DNA of 64,000 bases, taken from Periplaneta americana. Taxonomy: Eukaryota > Arthropoda > Insecta > Blattodea > Blattidae. The translations under genes and the position numbers were made by a program. The stretch lies in the NCBI RefSeq assembly GCF_040183065.1, contig NC_091131.1:17975800-18039799 (forward strand), read 5' to 3'. The notes under the pieces were generated by a model that searched no databases, was not told the origin of the DNA, and was given only the letters and a program-made list of their open reading frames with translations. Shown piece by piece: positions 54,134 to 64,000 of this stretch (positions within the stretch are counted from its first letter, which is position 1; each line of letters opens with the position of its first letter).

Positions 54134-54355
54134 TGGCGAGGAGAATGGTGGACTTGATATTTAAAGACGCTGATTTTGTGTTTGGAGATGATTCTTACCA
54201 AGATGAACGACGATAATAATTTCTGAAAGAAAAGATTATTTAGTATTCTGGTCAATGGATGAGAAGTGTTTCCAAAAGAGGATTTAACTTAAGTAAAATA
54301 TCAGATATAGAAGTTTTTTGAATAGCATAGAAGGTGATTTATTTCCAACTGATAG
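54134..54355 (+). pseudogene. Possible Harbinger-type transposase N-terminus
   Basis: MARRMVDLIFKDADFVFGDD at 54134 is followed, through stops and frame changes, by ERKDYLVFWSMDEKCFQKR, RGFNLSKISDIEVF and SIEGDLFPTDR. The order (acidic N-terminus, FQKRF.LSK helix, then LFPTDR) fits a Harbinger transposase before its DDE domain. Short and broken. Confidence 0.4.
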
Positions 54356-54588
54356 GTAAATAATTCATATTTAAATGATGTAGCTATTTATTGAATAAAC
54401 ATTTAATAAGTCTTCGGTTGCGTCGGACACAGCAATTAAAGTAATATGAATGACAAATCTATTATACAATATTATATTTGAAGACATTAGAATAGTAACT
54501 TACATACATTACATTATAATATTTTGAGACTAGTCTTTTCTTTATTGTTCCCAAACTCATCTTCTATCATTTCACCACATGTAATATA

Positions 54589-55265
54589 CAGGGCTATTCA
54601 AAAAGAAGGAGCAGATTTCAAACATTTATCTCTTCCAAACTACAAAAGATAGAAACACAATTTCAACGTTCCAACGTTCCTGGACAGAGAAAGATTCAAT
54701 GTTGTATGCATTCAATATGAGCACCATGTGTTACACGACAGATATCAAAACAGTGGCTCATTTCTTGTCACACACGAATCAGCTGGTTTCTAGTTATCGA
54801 ATTCACAGCTTCAACAATTCGATGCCGCAGACTTTCAAGAGTGTCAGGCATAGGGGGGATAAAAACACGGTATTTTACGTAACCCCACAGATAAAAATCA
54901 CAAGGAGTGAGGTCTGGAGACCTGGAAGGCCACCGGCGATGAAGTTGATCTTCTCCTCCCCTTCTTCCAATCCAATCTGCTTATAACGAGGCACTTGTTT
55001 ATTAAACTGGCGGCGAAAAGCACGTTGAACTTAAATAATGGACTCTACTTTTGCTAATTGCAGCACACAAAATGCTTCTTCCTGTTGTGTCGCCATTTTA
55101 CTACAGACAATCAACAGTGCCAATGCGGCCGTGATTGGAACTTCTACCCGAATGTTCAAAATTTAAACTTTCGTCTGTCCAGGAACGTTGGAATTGTGTT
55201 TCTATCTTTTGTAGTTTGGAAGAAATAAATATTTGAAATCTGTTCCTTCTTTTTGAATAACCCTG
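54589..55265 (-). mobile_element. Internally deleted mariner/Tc3-like element, ~100-bp TIRs
   Basis: The ends CAGGGCTATTCAAAAAGAAG and CTTCTTTTTGAATAACCCTG are flanked by TA, and the inverted repeats extend about 100 bp to CGTTCCTGGACAGA. On the minus strand the remains of a transposase read MATQQEEAFCVLQLAKVESI and VQRAFRRQFNKQVPRYKQI (N-terminal helix-turn-helix), then jump to EGRRRSTSSPVAFQVSRP and C-terminal pieces in shifted frames. The catalytic middle is deleted. The left TIR carries a 9-bp duplication (TTCCAACGTTCCAACG). Confidence 0.82.
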
Positions 55266-56561
55266 TATATATTATAGTGTATGAAAATAATGTTGAAACA
55301 ACCGATTGAAATCAAAACCATTTAACATTTTCTTATGATGGGTTAGTTAATTTTAGGTTAGACTTATGTCGCAAAGCTACAAATACTCCAGCAATAAATG
55401 TTTCTCAGTTTTTTTTTTTTTGTATTTTATTGTTATAAAGTAACAAATGAATTCACTATAAAGGAAAAGTCTACACTGACAGGACACATGACCTTCGGAA
55501 TTACGATTTTACTATGATTCAGAAGGCTGTGATGACTTAATAGAGAATTAAATTAATTGACTCTATTTTAATTATTAGTTACGTGAAATGCAAACAAATC
55601 AAATACGATTTAACTTCCGTATTTATTCAACTACAATTAGTTAATTGTGGATTAGTAATATGTTGCTGAAATCGGCCGTAACTGTAAATAAATAACTGGC
55701 TGATTAACTGATTCAACGGCTCACACCAACATAGCTCAGACGAAAGCGAGTTTGATTCACGATCCTGGGCTGCGGTCAGGAGTGAGTTCGAACCTCTCTT
55801 GGGTTGATTTCGTGATAAAGGGATAGGACCCATGAAAATACTTTTTTGAACCTGTAAATTATTTAAATGGCTGAAAATGATGAAAGGTCTTGGAAATTAA
55901 GATTAAAAATGTTAGTTTGAATTTTTGGATAAACGCGTCATAAACGTAAAATATATATAACATGATTATTTATGTATTAAGGGAAGCAGGCCTAAGTGGT
56001 TTTTATAAGTCGAGGACAAATTTAAGTAGTCCGAGTCTATCAAATTATACTTTACTCACAAAATGCATGTGTTTCCATTGCCAGATTTTACGTAAAGTGA
56101 AAGCTACTCTTTGTTTACTTTTTTATTATTTTTATAGCTGCTTATTTACAATCTGTTCTTTTAAGAACATTCAATAAATATGATGAAATGTAAGTAACAT
56201 GAAACTAAAAGCTGAAACATAACTCTTGTCCTATGGATTGTTTACATATTACGTGATTGATGCCTTTCCATCTACCATCTACGTGAAGAATTTTGGAACC
56301 AGTCACGACTACATGAGAGCTTATAATTATCAGCATGTATTCACTTCTGTCATGCTGTAGATGTTATACAATTTTTAGTTTTAGTTTTAAGGTTGAAATA
56401 ATTTTACAAATAGAAATTGAACTATTCAGAAGTATAATTTCTTTAGTTGCCCAGTGTTCTGAAGCTAAAAATATGTTGTTAATTGCTTTATACAGATTTT
56501 GTTTTGTTTTGTTTTTATTTTTAATTTTTTAACTAAAATTACATTATTCTTACGCACTCAT
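55266..56561. other. AT-rich stretch with a SINE-like trace
   Basis: 55715-55830 contains GTTCGAACCTCTCTTGGGTT and GATTCACGATCCTGGGC, possibly a degraded tRNA-derived SINE. Nothing else recognised. Small frames at 56335-56532 have no motif. Confidence 0.35.
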
Positions 56562-57027
56562 CACAAAAATTGTTACAAATCATACGACTTTAGAAGTGTA
56601 AAGACGATAGCACAGCAAGGAGAAGACAACAGTAACGTGATCATGCAGCGTAAGCGGATTCCTAGTCTCCATACGATGGCGGTAAGGTTAGCGCACTCCA
56701 GAAAGAATGCTGACAATAATGGAACGAGCAACACGGACGCTAGAAAAAAGACGAGGGGTGATAAAAAGAGAAACCAAGAGTCAGGAAGTGACAGGGAAGA
56801 AAGTAGTGTAAAGAATAAGTGTGCAAGTGTAAGTGGAAATCTAGTATGTGGAAGTGAAAGATTGGGGGAAGGGGGGGGGAAATAAAAGAGGAATAGAAGA
56901 AGAAATAAATGGAAAGAAAGACAAAGACAGAAATAAGGCAGAGACGAACAGTAAAGAAAGGTCAATACCTGCGACACTTGAGGATATAGCAGAGATATTT
57001 GATACGTTTAAAAAAATGTGGATGTGA
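56562..57027 (+). pseudogene. Charged, purine-rich open frame with one frameshift, unknown
   Basis: From the ATG near 56643 the plus strand gives MQRKRIPSLHTMAVRLAHSR, ARKKTRGDKKRNQESGSDRE and so on to GSERLGEGG. A run of nine G (about 56871-56879) shifts the frame, and reading continues NKRGIEEEINGKKDKDRNKA, SIPATLEDIAEIFDTFKKMW before a stop. The protein is Lys/Glu/Ser-rich and lacks known domains. It may be a retroelement ORF1 or gag-like region. The purine-rich strand continues to about 57300 and again after the inserted repeat (58410-58700), suggesting one older unit split by it. Confidence 0.3.
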
Positions 57028-57347
57028 TCAAAAAGTGCAAATAAAGTGAAACTAGAAAAGATCGAGAAGTATAGGATAGAGAGATAGTGTATAAGCAGAT
57101 GTATGGAATAAAATATAAGTATTTATAGGAAGTGAGAATAGTGACAATGGATTAGGTGGAAGCATAATAGTGAGAAAGTGAAAGTGAGCGCAAATAAGAA
57201 TGAGGGAAAATAGTGAGTAAGGGTTAAGAGAAGTGAACAAGTGACAGCATAAAATTAATACTAACATTTGAACGTTGGAACAGTAAATGAATAACAGGCC
57301 AAAAAACAAATAGGCAAATAATCCAATATGATAATTTATAGAGACTA

Positions 57348-58409
57348 TTACACTCTTACTACGTCATACTACTTTTGACCAATAAAACGGTACGAAAGGA
57401 CGTATTTCAACCAATCATGGCTGCTTATCGCACAATTTTATCGCGTCCCTAGCATTTGTTTAATTTTATCGCGTCCCTAGCATTTGTTTCTTTGTTTGCC
57501 AACATTTGAAACTGCGCTGGTCTGGACGTCAAAAATATATATAAAATTACAAACCACTCCAGTCGATGCACAGCAGTTTCAAATATGGCATTCAAGAACA
57601 AGAATTAATAAAAATCACTGATCATACCTATGCATCTTCTGAAATCCGATTTACAAATAAATGAAGAGCACCATTCGGAAATCCTGAATAAGTTGAATAC
57701 ACCATGTAGGCCTAAATCAACGAGTTCCACTTCTATTATGCACACGTCCAATATAACATCAATTGAACTACCAACCACATTCAAATTTGAAAATTGTACA
57801 TTCAATAATTATTCCTTTTAAAATTATTCATTCGGAAATTCTGAATAAGTTGAATACACCATGTAGGCCTAAATCAACGAGTTCCACTTCTATTACGCAC
57901 ACGTCCAATATAACATCAATTGAACCACCAACCACATTCAAATTTGAAAATTGTACATTCAATAATTATTCCTTTTAAAATTATTCATGTTTATTTTTTA
58001 TGTCATCGTCGTTAATTAAGACTTTTCTAACACTTGTGTATATTAGTTAGGTTATGTTATAGCTTCTGCTCTGAGAGGATAAAAAGAACTTCTGCTATAT
58101 GATATTATGGATAGTCATGTATCAGAGATTGTTTAATATTAAGATTTATTGAATAGTAATCATTACAGTGTCTGTATAAAGACACTACTGCCATCTAGCA
58201 TGCATCTAGCGTAATATTTGTAATGTTGAGATGGTACAATAATACATTTGAAGACAGTTGTATTTTCGTAAGTCAATTAATATTTTATTGTATTGGAGTA
58301 CTTCGTTACTTCTAATATTTATATACTTTCTTCTAATCGTGTAATAGTCAATTAAATCCCACTCGAGTTTTGATTTTCTCTAACGTCTAGTGAGATTACT
58401 GTTGAAAAA
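57348..58409. mobile_element. Interspersed element with two 157-bp internal repeats (copy 2)
   Basis: Homologous to 9245-10570 in the same orientation. It carries two tandem units instead of three, a local duplication of the AATTTTATCGCGTCCCTAGC region (about 57433-57487), and lacks about 90 bp around the copy-1 segment 10170-10330. The flanks are purine-rich on both sides, unlike copy 1. Confidence 0.7.
57672..57985. repeat. Tandem array, 2 x 157 bp
   Basis: Units start CATTCGGAAAT at 57672 and 57829. Near-identical to the units at 9557-10027. Confidence 0.95.
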
Positions 58410-60116
58410 TTGAAATTGAGATTTTAGTGAATAGTAGTTAGAGGAAAAGGGGGGGGGGTGTGAAAGAAGTATATAATATTAGATATATTCGGATTAATGA
58501 TCAAATAGAGAATAGCAAATGAAATGTAGGAGAAATACTGAAGGGGAGATTGATCAAGTAACAAAAAAGGAGCATAGTGTAATTGGGAGTATGTGTGTAG
58601 ACGTGTACTGCAAATAATGTGTTATTGTAATAATATGTTAATGGTGGCACCGGATACAGAAATGTGAGGTACACCAATACATGTAAAGAAGTGCTGTGAC
58701 GAAATATATCATATATCATATACGACTTTAGGAACTTGATTCTTTACAGTTTAATTATGCATCCTAACGTACAGTCTTAAAGAATTTACGAGAGTGGCGT
58801 GATTTGTAACAAATTGTTGTGCTAAATCGTAAGAGAAATGTAATTTTGTAGTTAAAAATTTAAAAAAAAATTCTGTACGAAGCGACTATGGAATTCACAA
58901 CACATTTTTAGCTTCAGAATACTAGCTAATTAAAGAAATGATACTCCTGAATAGTTGAATCTTTATCTGTAATTTTTTTTTTTACTCTTAAAGCAGAAAA
59001 ATAATGATATTTTACAAACAACTTCAAATTAGTGTAACTCTGAAAATACCAAGTTTAGGGCAAATGTTTGTATGACTTTTTTGCTCAGAATGTCTTCGGA
59101 AATAAGCTCCGTAAGGGACGGTAAATCCTCGTGAATCACCCTGTATATTGAAATGTGTACGTATTGAGAGGTGTGATTAGGTGTTTAAACGTTGGTACAG
59201 CGAAGCGCTAAGTAGCACAGGACCGTTGCTTCGAGGTGCCGGAAGAAGAGGTCAAGTGGGCAGCGCTCCGTGTGTTCGTGGCCCGCCCCGGGCAAGCTCT
59301 CATGTTAATGACAATCCCATAACAGCGCTAATGAAAGCAAAGTAGAACTGGCCGGCAGTTCGGACTTTCTATGCTACGGGAACTAGGCTTCACTTCCACG
59401 CGATAAAATATAGACTTCATAAATTTGCTCACCGTTATGACTGGATAGTGTGGTTAGAGCATTTATTGAGGAAAGTTACAGGGGCATCTCTAAAACAAAA
59501 AGATCGAAAATAATTGGCATAATAAATTTATTTATTACTTTTTACTAGTATTTTCAGAGAAATATTAATAATGAAGAAGGTAATTATGGTTCCACTTTAG
59601 AAAACTTACTTTCATGAGAAAAATGAAAGTCTTTCCATCACAAGCTGGAATGAAAGCCTAATGTTTGAAACTATACTGGAAGTGGGACTTACACAAGCAC
59701 ATCTTAACACAAAATTTATCTTACTGGAAACTTGTAGATATAATTTTACAAATATATACAACTTGTATTGGAACTGTTCTTGGAATATACTAAAAACACA
59801 TATTTTTCTATATGTTATGTAATATAACTCTTTTAGGAATTAAATAGCCAAATGAAGGGTCCACAGAAAGATCATGCTAAGTAATTTTCTGTTTATTTGT
59901 TATTTTTTGGTCCCATGTGCTAGATCATAAAGTGAACTACCTTTCTAGTAGGCCTAGGTAAAAATCAGAAAGGGAAAAAGCCTGCTTTGTAACATGGTAA
60001 CTTAAACTAAACGAGATGTAAAATTTAAGAACAGTGACTTAGAATGTTCACAGTCAGTGAATAGCACCAAATTAATTAGGTTCCTTACCAGACGCAATGT
60101 TACTCCCGAATGTGTC
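58410..60116. other. No gene recognised; GC-richer patch at 59180-59400
   Basis: 58410-58700 is purine-rich with a G9 run at about 58451. TGAATCACCCTGTATA near 59135-59150 looks like a DNA transposon end without a found partner. 59180-59400 is CpG-containing and GC-rich but has no ORF over 60 codons. Confidence 0.4.
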
Positions 60117-60138
60117 AATGAATGAATGAATGAATGAA

Positions 60139-60173
<35 letters not shown>

Positions 60174-60215
60174 ACCGAATGTGTCAATGAATGAATGAAT
60201 GAATGAATGAGTGAA

Positions 60216-60266
<51 letters not shown>

Positions 60267-60975
60267 CTAAATACGTAAATGAACAAACAAACGGAAGAAT
60301 AATTAAATCAATACATGCATAAATAAATAAACAAATAAAAAATATATAAATAAATACATATTTGAGTAAATAAGTAAATACCGCAATAAATAATACAAAT
60401 GGCATAAGTAAATAAATAACTAATAAATAAATAATGAGTAAATAAAAATAATAAATGACTAAATAAATGAGCAAATAAATAAACAAATAAATAAATTAAT
60501 TAATTAATAAGTAAATAAATAAATAAATAAAAATACATAAATAAATACATAAGTGAGTAAATAAATAAATCAATAAGTAAATAAATAAACAAATAAATAA
60601 ATAAATAAATAAATAAATAAACAAATAAATAAATAAATAAATGAGTAAATAAATAACCAAATATGTAAATGAAGAAACAAACGGAAGAATAATTAAATCA
60701 ATACATGCATAAAGAAATAAATAAGTAAAAAATATATAAATAAATACATATATGAGTAAATACGTAAATACCGTAATAAATAATAAAAATGACGTAAGTA
60801 AATAAATAACTAATAAAAAAATAAATGAGTAAATAAAAATAATAAATTACTAAATAAATGAGCGAATAAATAAATAAGTAAATAAAATACATAAATAAAT
60901 ACAGTACATAAATGAGTAAGTAAATAAATCAATAAGTAACTAAATAAATAAATAGTAAATAAATAAGTTAATAGA

Positions 60976-61015
<40 letters not shown>

Positions 61016-61018
61016 GCA
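60117..61018. repeat. ~900-bp AAAT-type satellite with a 390-bp higher-order period
   Basis: AAAT/GAAT-type tetranucleotides with variants. A complex marker ACAAACGGAAGAATAATTAA at about 60286 recurs at 60676, and neighbouring variant words follow in the same order, showing a 390-bp tandem duplication. CGAATGTGTCAATGAATGAA also occurs twice (60109 and 60176). The Phe-Ile-Tyr-Leu frames on the minus strand are repeat artefacts. Confidence 0.93.
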
Positions 61019-61642
61019 TAAAAAGGAGGAGTCGAGTGAAAACAGTTTACTGTGGACATGAGAGACACAAGTTAGTCAATTATCTGCTGTAACGAATGCA
61101 GAACTCAATTATACCAATCGAACAAAATAAATTAATATATTACTAATTTGAGTTAAAGACGTACTCATTATTTAGACCATGTAATTCATTAACACTGCCA
61201 TTACGATATACCTGGAATTTTTAGACACCCGCTTGAACAGTATTTGGAGGAGAATATGTCGCTCTGTAAAAGAACACGAAATAACTTGCAGTGACAATAC
61301 AAAAAGAAATGTGTCAGTTTGTATATTTCGTTGCTTTCATTAGGTTCAGAATGTTTGCGAACAATATTCAGTGACATGCATAATTTCATCTTATAAGTAG
61401 TTGTATTTCTATTTTATTTCCTTTTTAATTTATAAATCTTCTCACTATTCGTGAGCTGCCACAAGGGACAAAGAGTACTTAACCATATAAATGTTTACAA
61501 GTTCAGTGAACCATTAATTTTGTTTTGACAATGAAACTTCTACAAGTACATAGCTGCAAATACATTTTGTGATTGGTGGAAATGTACCTAGTTTTAGAGA
61601 GGCAAGTGTTACGAAAAGTAAAGAATGCTAATGAACTTGGTT
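61019..61642. other. No gene recognised
   Basis: AT-rich flank between the satellite and the R2-type LINE. Confidence 0.4.
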
Positions 61643-62440
61643 TCATTTCGAATATAGGTGATGTTTCAGGAGAGCAATCGATCCTTTCAATGCAGCTAAA
61701 GTTACAGTCGGAATAATAGATGTAGGTATTCCAAGCTTCTTAAACACATCTTCCATGAAGAGAGTAGCGGTACCTCTTGCTCCAACCAGAAGTCCGATTA
61801 CTTCAAGCTCTTCTAGCTGGTACTTTTGGAGGTAATATGGAATGGTAGGATTGTAGATATTCTTCTTTTCCCTGTCCACTTCTACTGGCTGTTCCTCATT
61901 CGTTTCGAAACGCACAGTGGGACCAATTATGAATCCAGATCTTGTAGATTCCTTGGAAGCTATTATATCTTTGTGCCGTGTACTGCCAGTGACGGAGAGA
62001 ACATGTACTTCTTCAAAGGTGTTGTAATCGGCATCTTTAAGGGCAATGGCTATAATTGATCGTACTTGGTGGTGTCTAGCGTTTCGCAGACCTTCGCCGT
62101 GCGGACAGGATCCCAGGACGTGTGCAAGAGTTTCAACCTCGTTGTGGCAATGCCTACAACGGTTGTCCTGAGATCTTCCCGGCACAGCACGTACTGCAGC
62201 AACATTTCTAACCATTGTAATGCCATCGCGCCATTCGCTGTTGAAGAGTCCTTCGTGTTTACAAATCCATTTGCTGGCACTACGATATTGTTTAAATAAA
62301 ACTACGCCTTTCCCTTTCTGTGGATGACGACACCAAATATCAAATTCTCTGTTTCTCAGAAGATTACGAATCTTTGTAGAATTTAAGAAATGTTCATTCT
62401 TATGAAATAAGACATCTTCTGGATCAATGTTAGGTTATGT
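61643..62440 (-). pseudogene. R2-type LINE C-terminus: zinc knuckle and restriction-like endonuclease
   Basis: A continuous minus-strand frame, open from about 62440 to the stop at 61643 (about 265 codons): IDPEDVLFHKNEHFLNSTK, EFDIWCRHPQKGKGVVLFKQ, NSEWRDGITMVRNVAAVRAV, the CCHC knuckle CRHCHNEVETLAHVLGSC (C-x2-C-x8-H-x4-C), RNARHHQVRSIIAIAL, then HKDI...GFIIGPTVRFE and IEV-like EELEVIGLLVGARG, ending LLKHHLYSK. This order is the end of R2-clade LINE proteins, whose restriction-like endonuclease cuts the target. Where a second acidic residue is expected (..IDPT) there is Gly, so the endonuclease is probably dead. RT is absent upstream. It is the longest uninterrupted frame in the window. Confidence 0.75.
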
Positions 62441-63336
62441 TATAATTTCTGTATGTTACAACTAGCATGATGTATTTAAATAGCATATCTTCAGATATGA
62501 CCAGACATTAAAACACAAAATAAAATTAAATTAACTGACAATTCAAAAAAGGACCTATTATAGAATCATTACAGAACTAAAATTTCAATAGTAGTCACGA
62601 AGGAGATTGTTGACATCTAGCCCACAACAGAAAAAATAATACGATTTGATTGACACATATTTATTTAAAATATATTAATTTCATATTTCTACATACATAT
62701 CTACCGAAAGCTTCATGGTCCAAGGCAAACTAACATTAATAACGCACATCTCTTATAGCTCAACACACTGGCAAGATCAAGAAGCTTTCCTATTCCCATC
62801 AAATAACATTACACTTTTTTGTCAGCTGTCATTCGCTGCACTCATCACACCATTACTGCTCTCAAATTTCATTCCTTTCAAGAGAGATATGGGAACAGAA
62901 AATAATACGATGTGGAAAAATCTAGTAATTACGATGGATGACACAACAGTTTTGCAACATCACGCGAGTATCAAACGCTCTGCTCAGGGATGACTCCTTT
63001 GTTCAGCTTCTCTCGTCTCTTGAGCAGCAGTTTTTCTCGTGGCCGTCTTTGAGGTTATGATAATATTCAACACTAATAGTGACACCAATTTCAAGGAAAT
63101 GAACCGTGATAATTCCTGCTGCTGCGTAAAAAAATTGAAACCATTAAATTTGCAGCTGATTTTTAATCGTCGAAACTTTATTCTGGTAGAAGAGATATTT
63201 CCACTGTTTTAATTATTTTTTGTGTTTTATAATCGAATTGATAAAGCAATGTATCGTCAATAACAACATTCTTCCCAAAAAACTTTGTTTAATCGCTTTG
63301 AAGACAATGGGATATCTCGGAGCAGCACTGCACCGA
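62441..63336. other. No gene recognised
   Basis: AT-rich. The 92-codon plus frame at 62715 (MVQGKLTLITHISYSSTHWQ...) has no recognisable domain. Confidence 0.35.
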
Positions 63337-63405
63337 AAAAAAAGGAAGATTGGAGAATGCTGGATTTTTAGTCAAAGACCTGCCCTACATAGCAAAATCA
63401 TCATC
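63337..63405 (+). mobile_element. LINE family 2, last 70 bp
   Basis: AAGGAAGATTGGAGAATGCT encodes the KEDWRMLDF end seen at 24490-24515, followed by the shared UTR CAAAGACCTGCCCT. Confidence 0.7.
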
Positions 63406-63500
63406 ATCTAGCTGTCATGAAATCAGGCCATTTGTTAACCTGTTTCGGTCTCACTGTCCAAAAGTATTTTCCTAGGTCTTCCTTCACTTCTTCAAAATTT
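63392..63500 (-). mobile_element. LINE 3' tail, minus strand
   Basis: The minus strand reads DLGKYFWTVRPKQVNKWPDF, MTAR, a stop and a GATGAT tail (plus-strand ATCATCATCATC). Different family from the adjoining fragment; the two 3' ends meet tail to tail. Confidence 0.5.
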
Positions 63501-63570
63501 CGGGTAGTCTGTTTCTTGCCAGTCAATGTACGTGTTGAAGCCATTTTGTTTTATAATTTTCAATTTTTTA

Positions 63571-64000
63571 TGCTCGACCATGCCGAAATGTAGTAATTAT
63601 ACACCTGGTAGCAGTCCTTTAATGCATGTCATTAAAGTACAGATGTTCAGCCAATGACAACTCAGCTTACAGGTGTTGAGCCAATGACAAGTCAGCTTAT
63701 GTACCGTTATCAAACCGCAAGTATCGATTATTCTCGGATATGCAATCGAAAGAGAATTAGCGAAAAGTCACGGAGGCTGGAAATCCAATACTGTCGCAGA
63801 AGGTTATGTTGTGTTACTATAATAATTAGCGTTAATTGTAAATAATATTCAAATAAATTCAATTTTTCATCTCGGTTTTCAACGTCGAATTCAATAATCA
63901 AGGTTATATCAAGTTTAACGGGATTATATCAAGGTCAATGACATTATTGTTCCTCGGAAAAAATCAATACTTTCGCGTCTGCGCACATCTCACAATTCAC
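63571..64000. mobile_element. Second copy of the 51608 element, cut by the window end
   Basis: It begins TGCTCGACCATGCCGAAATG after TA and matches 52062 down to about 51690 in inverse orientation. It includes a local duplication (CAGCCAATGACAACTCAGCT, about 63650-63695). Its other terminus lies beyond 64000. Confidence 0.65.

Noticed and set aside
56573..56977. 134-codon minus-strand frame rich in Leu, Phe and Ser
   Set aside because: It is the complement of the purine-rich frame. Pyrimidine-rich complements naturally give Leu/Phe/Ser/Pro frames without stops.
60002..61019. Several 60-100 codon frames rich in Phe, Ile, Tyr and Leu that look like membrane proteins
   Set aside because: They are translations of AAAT-type repeats. 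The same artefact occurs at 24937-25193 and 44444-44800.

Overview
The window looks like intergenic or intronic DNA from a large, AT-rich insect genome. Its tRNA-headed SINE families and LINE proteins resemble those of cockroaches and termites (Blattodea). This is recognition from memory, not a database match, and the species cannot be proved here. There are no operons, ribosome binding sites or bacterial-style genes. Almost every readable protein fragment belongs to a transposable element, and most are broken by stops, frameshifts, truncation or nested insertions.

Layout. 0-6 kb: dispersed repeats, a palindrome made of two Penelope-like 3' ends (1.6-2.0 kb), a LINE fragment with a 13-bp target duplication (2.26-3.1 kb) and a Helitron (4.2-5.7 kb). 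6-11 kb: a LINE tail, an hAT relic with a BED-type zinc finger, SINEs and a repeat carrying 157-bp tandem units, which recurs at 57 kb. 11-15.4 kb: a Harbinger-like element with a nested TA-flanked element, a mariner-like MITE and a mariner/Tc3 transposase relic. 15.4-25 kb: LINEs, one split by an hAT MITE with a perfect 8-bp target duplication, and a pogo-like MITE. 25-31 kb: foldback elements, LINE tails, a conserved non-RT protein fragment, a Penelope-like element and a Helitron abutting its target duplication. 30.8-31.2 kb: a GC-rich block with a signal-peptide-like ORF ending at a good 5' splice site, the best candidate for a host exon. 31.3-36 kb: inverted repeats with tRNA-like modules and a Jockey-like LINE holding a Tc1-like hairpin MITE. 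36.6-40 kb: a LINE, then a 1.9-kb minisatellite inside an hAT transposase relic. 42-47 kb: a hairpin MITE, a LINE inserted in its own kind, a Helitron with an expanded microsatellite and a three-level SINE nest. 48-55 kb: a second conserved-protein fragment, a LINE, hAT and Harbinger remnants and a deleted mariner-like element. 56-64 kb: a purine-rich ORF, the second 157-bp-unit repeat, 0.9 kb of AAAT satellite, an R2-type LINE C-terminus and further repeats.

The value of the window lies in the order of insertions, in RNA structures kept at retroelement 3' ends (hammerhead-like motifs and LINE terminal hairpins with compensatory changes), and in a minisatellite that appears to have grown from a transposase coding segment. 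Family names rest on motifs read by eye. Boundaries marked by target duplications or terminal inverted repeats are firm; others are approximate.
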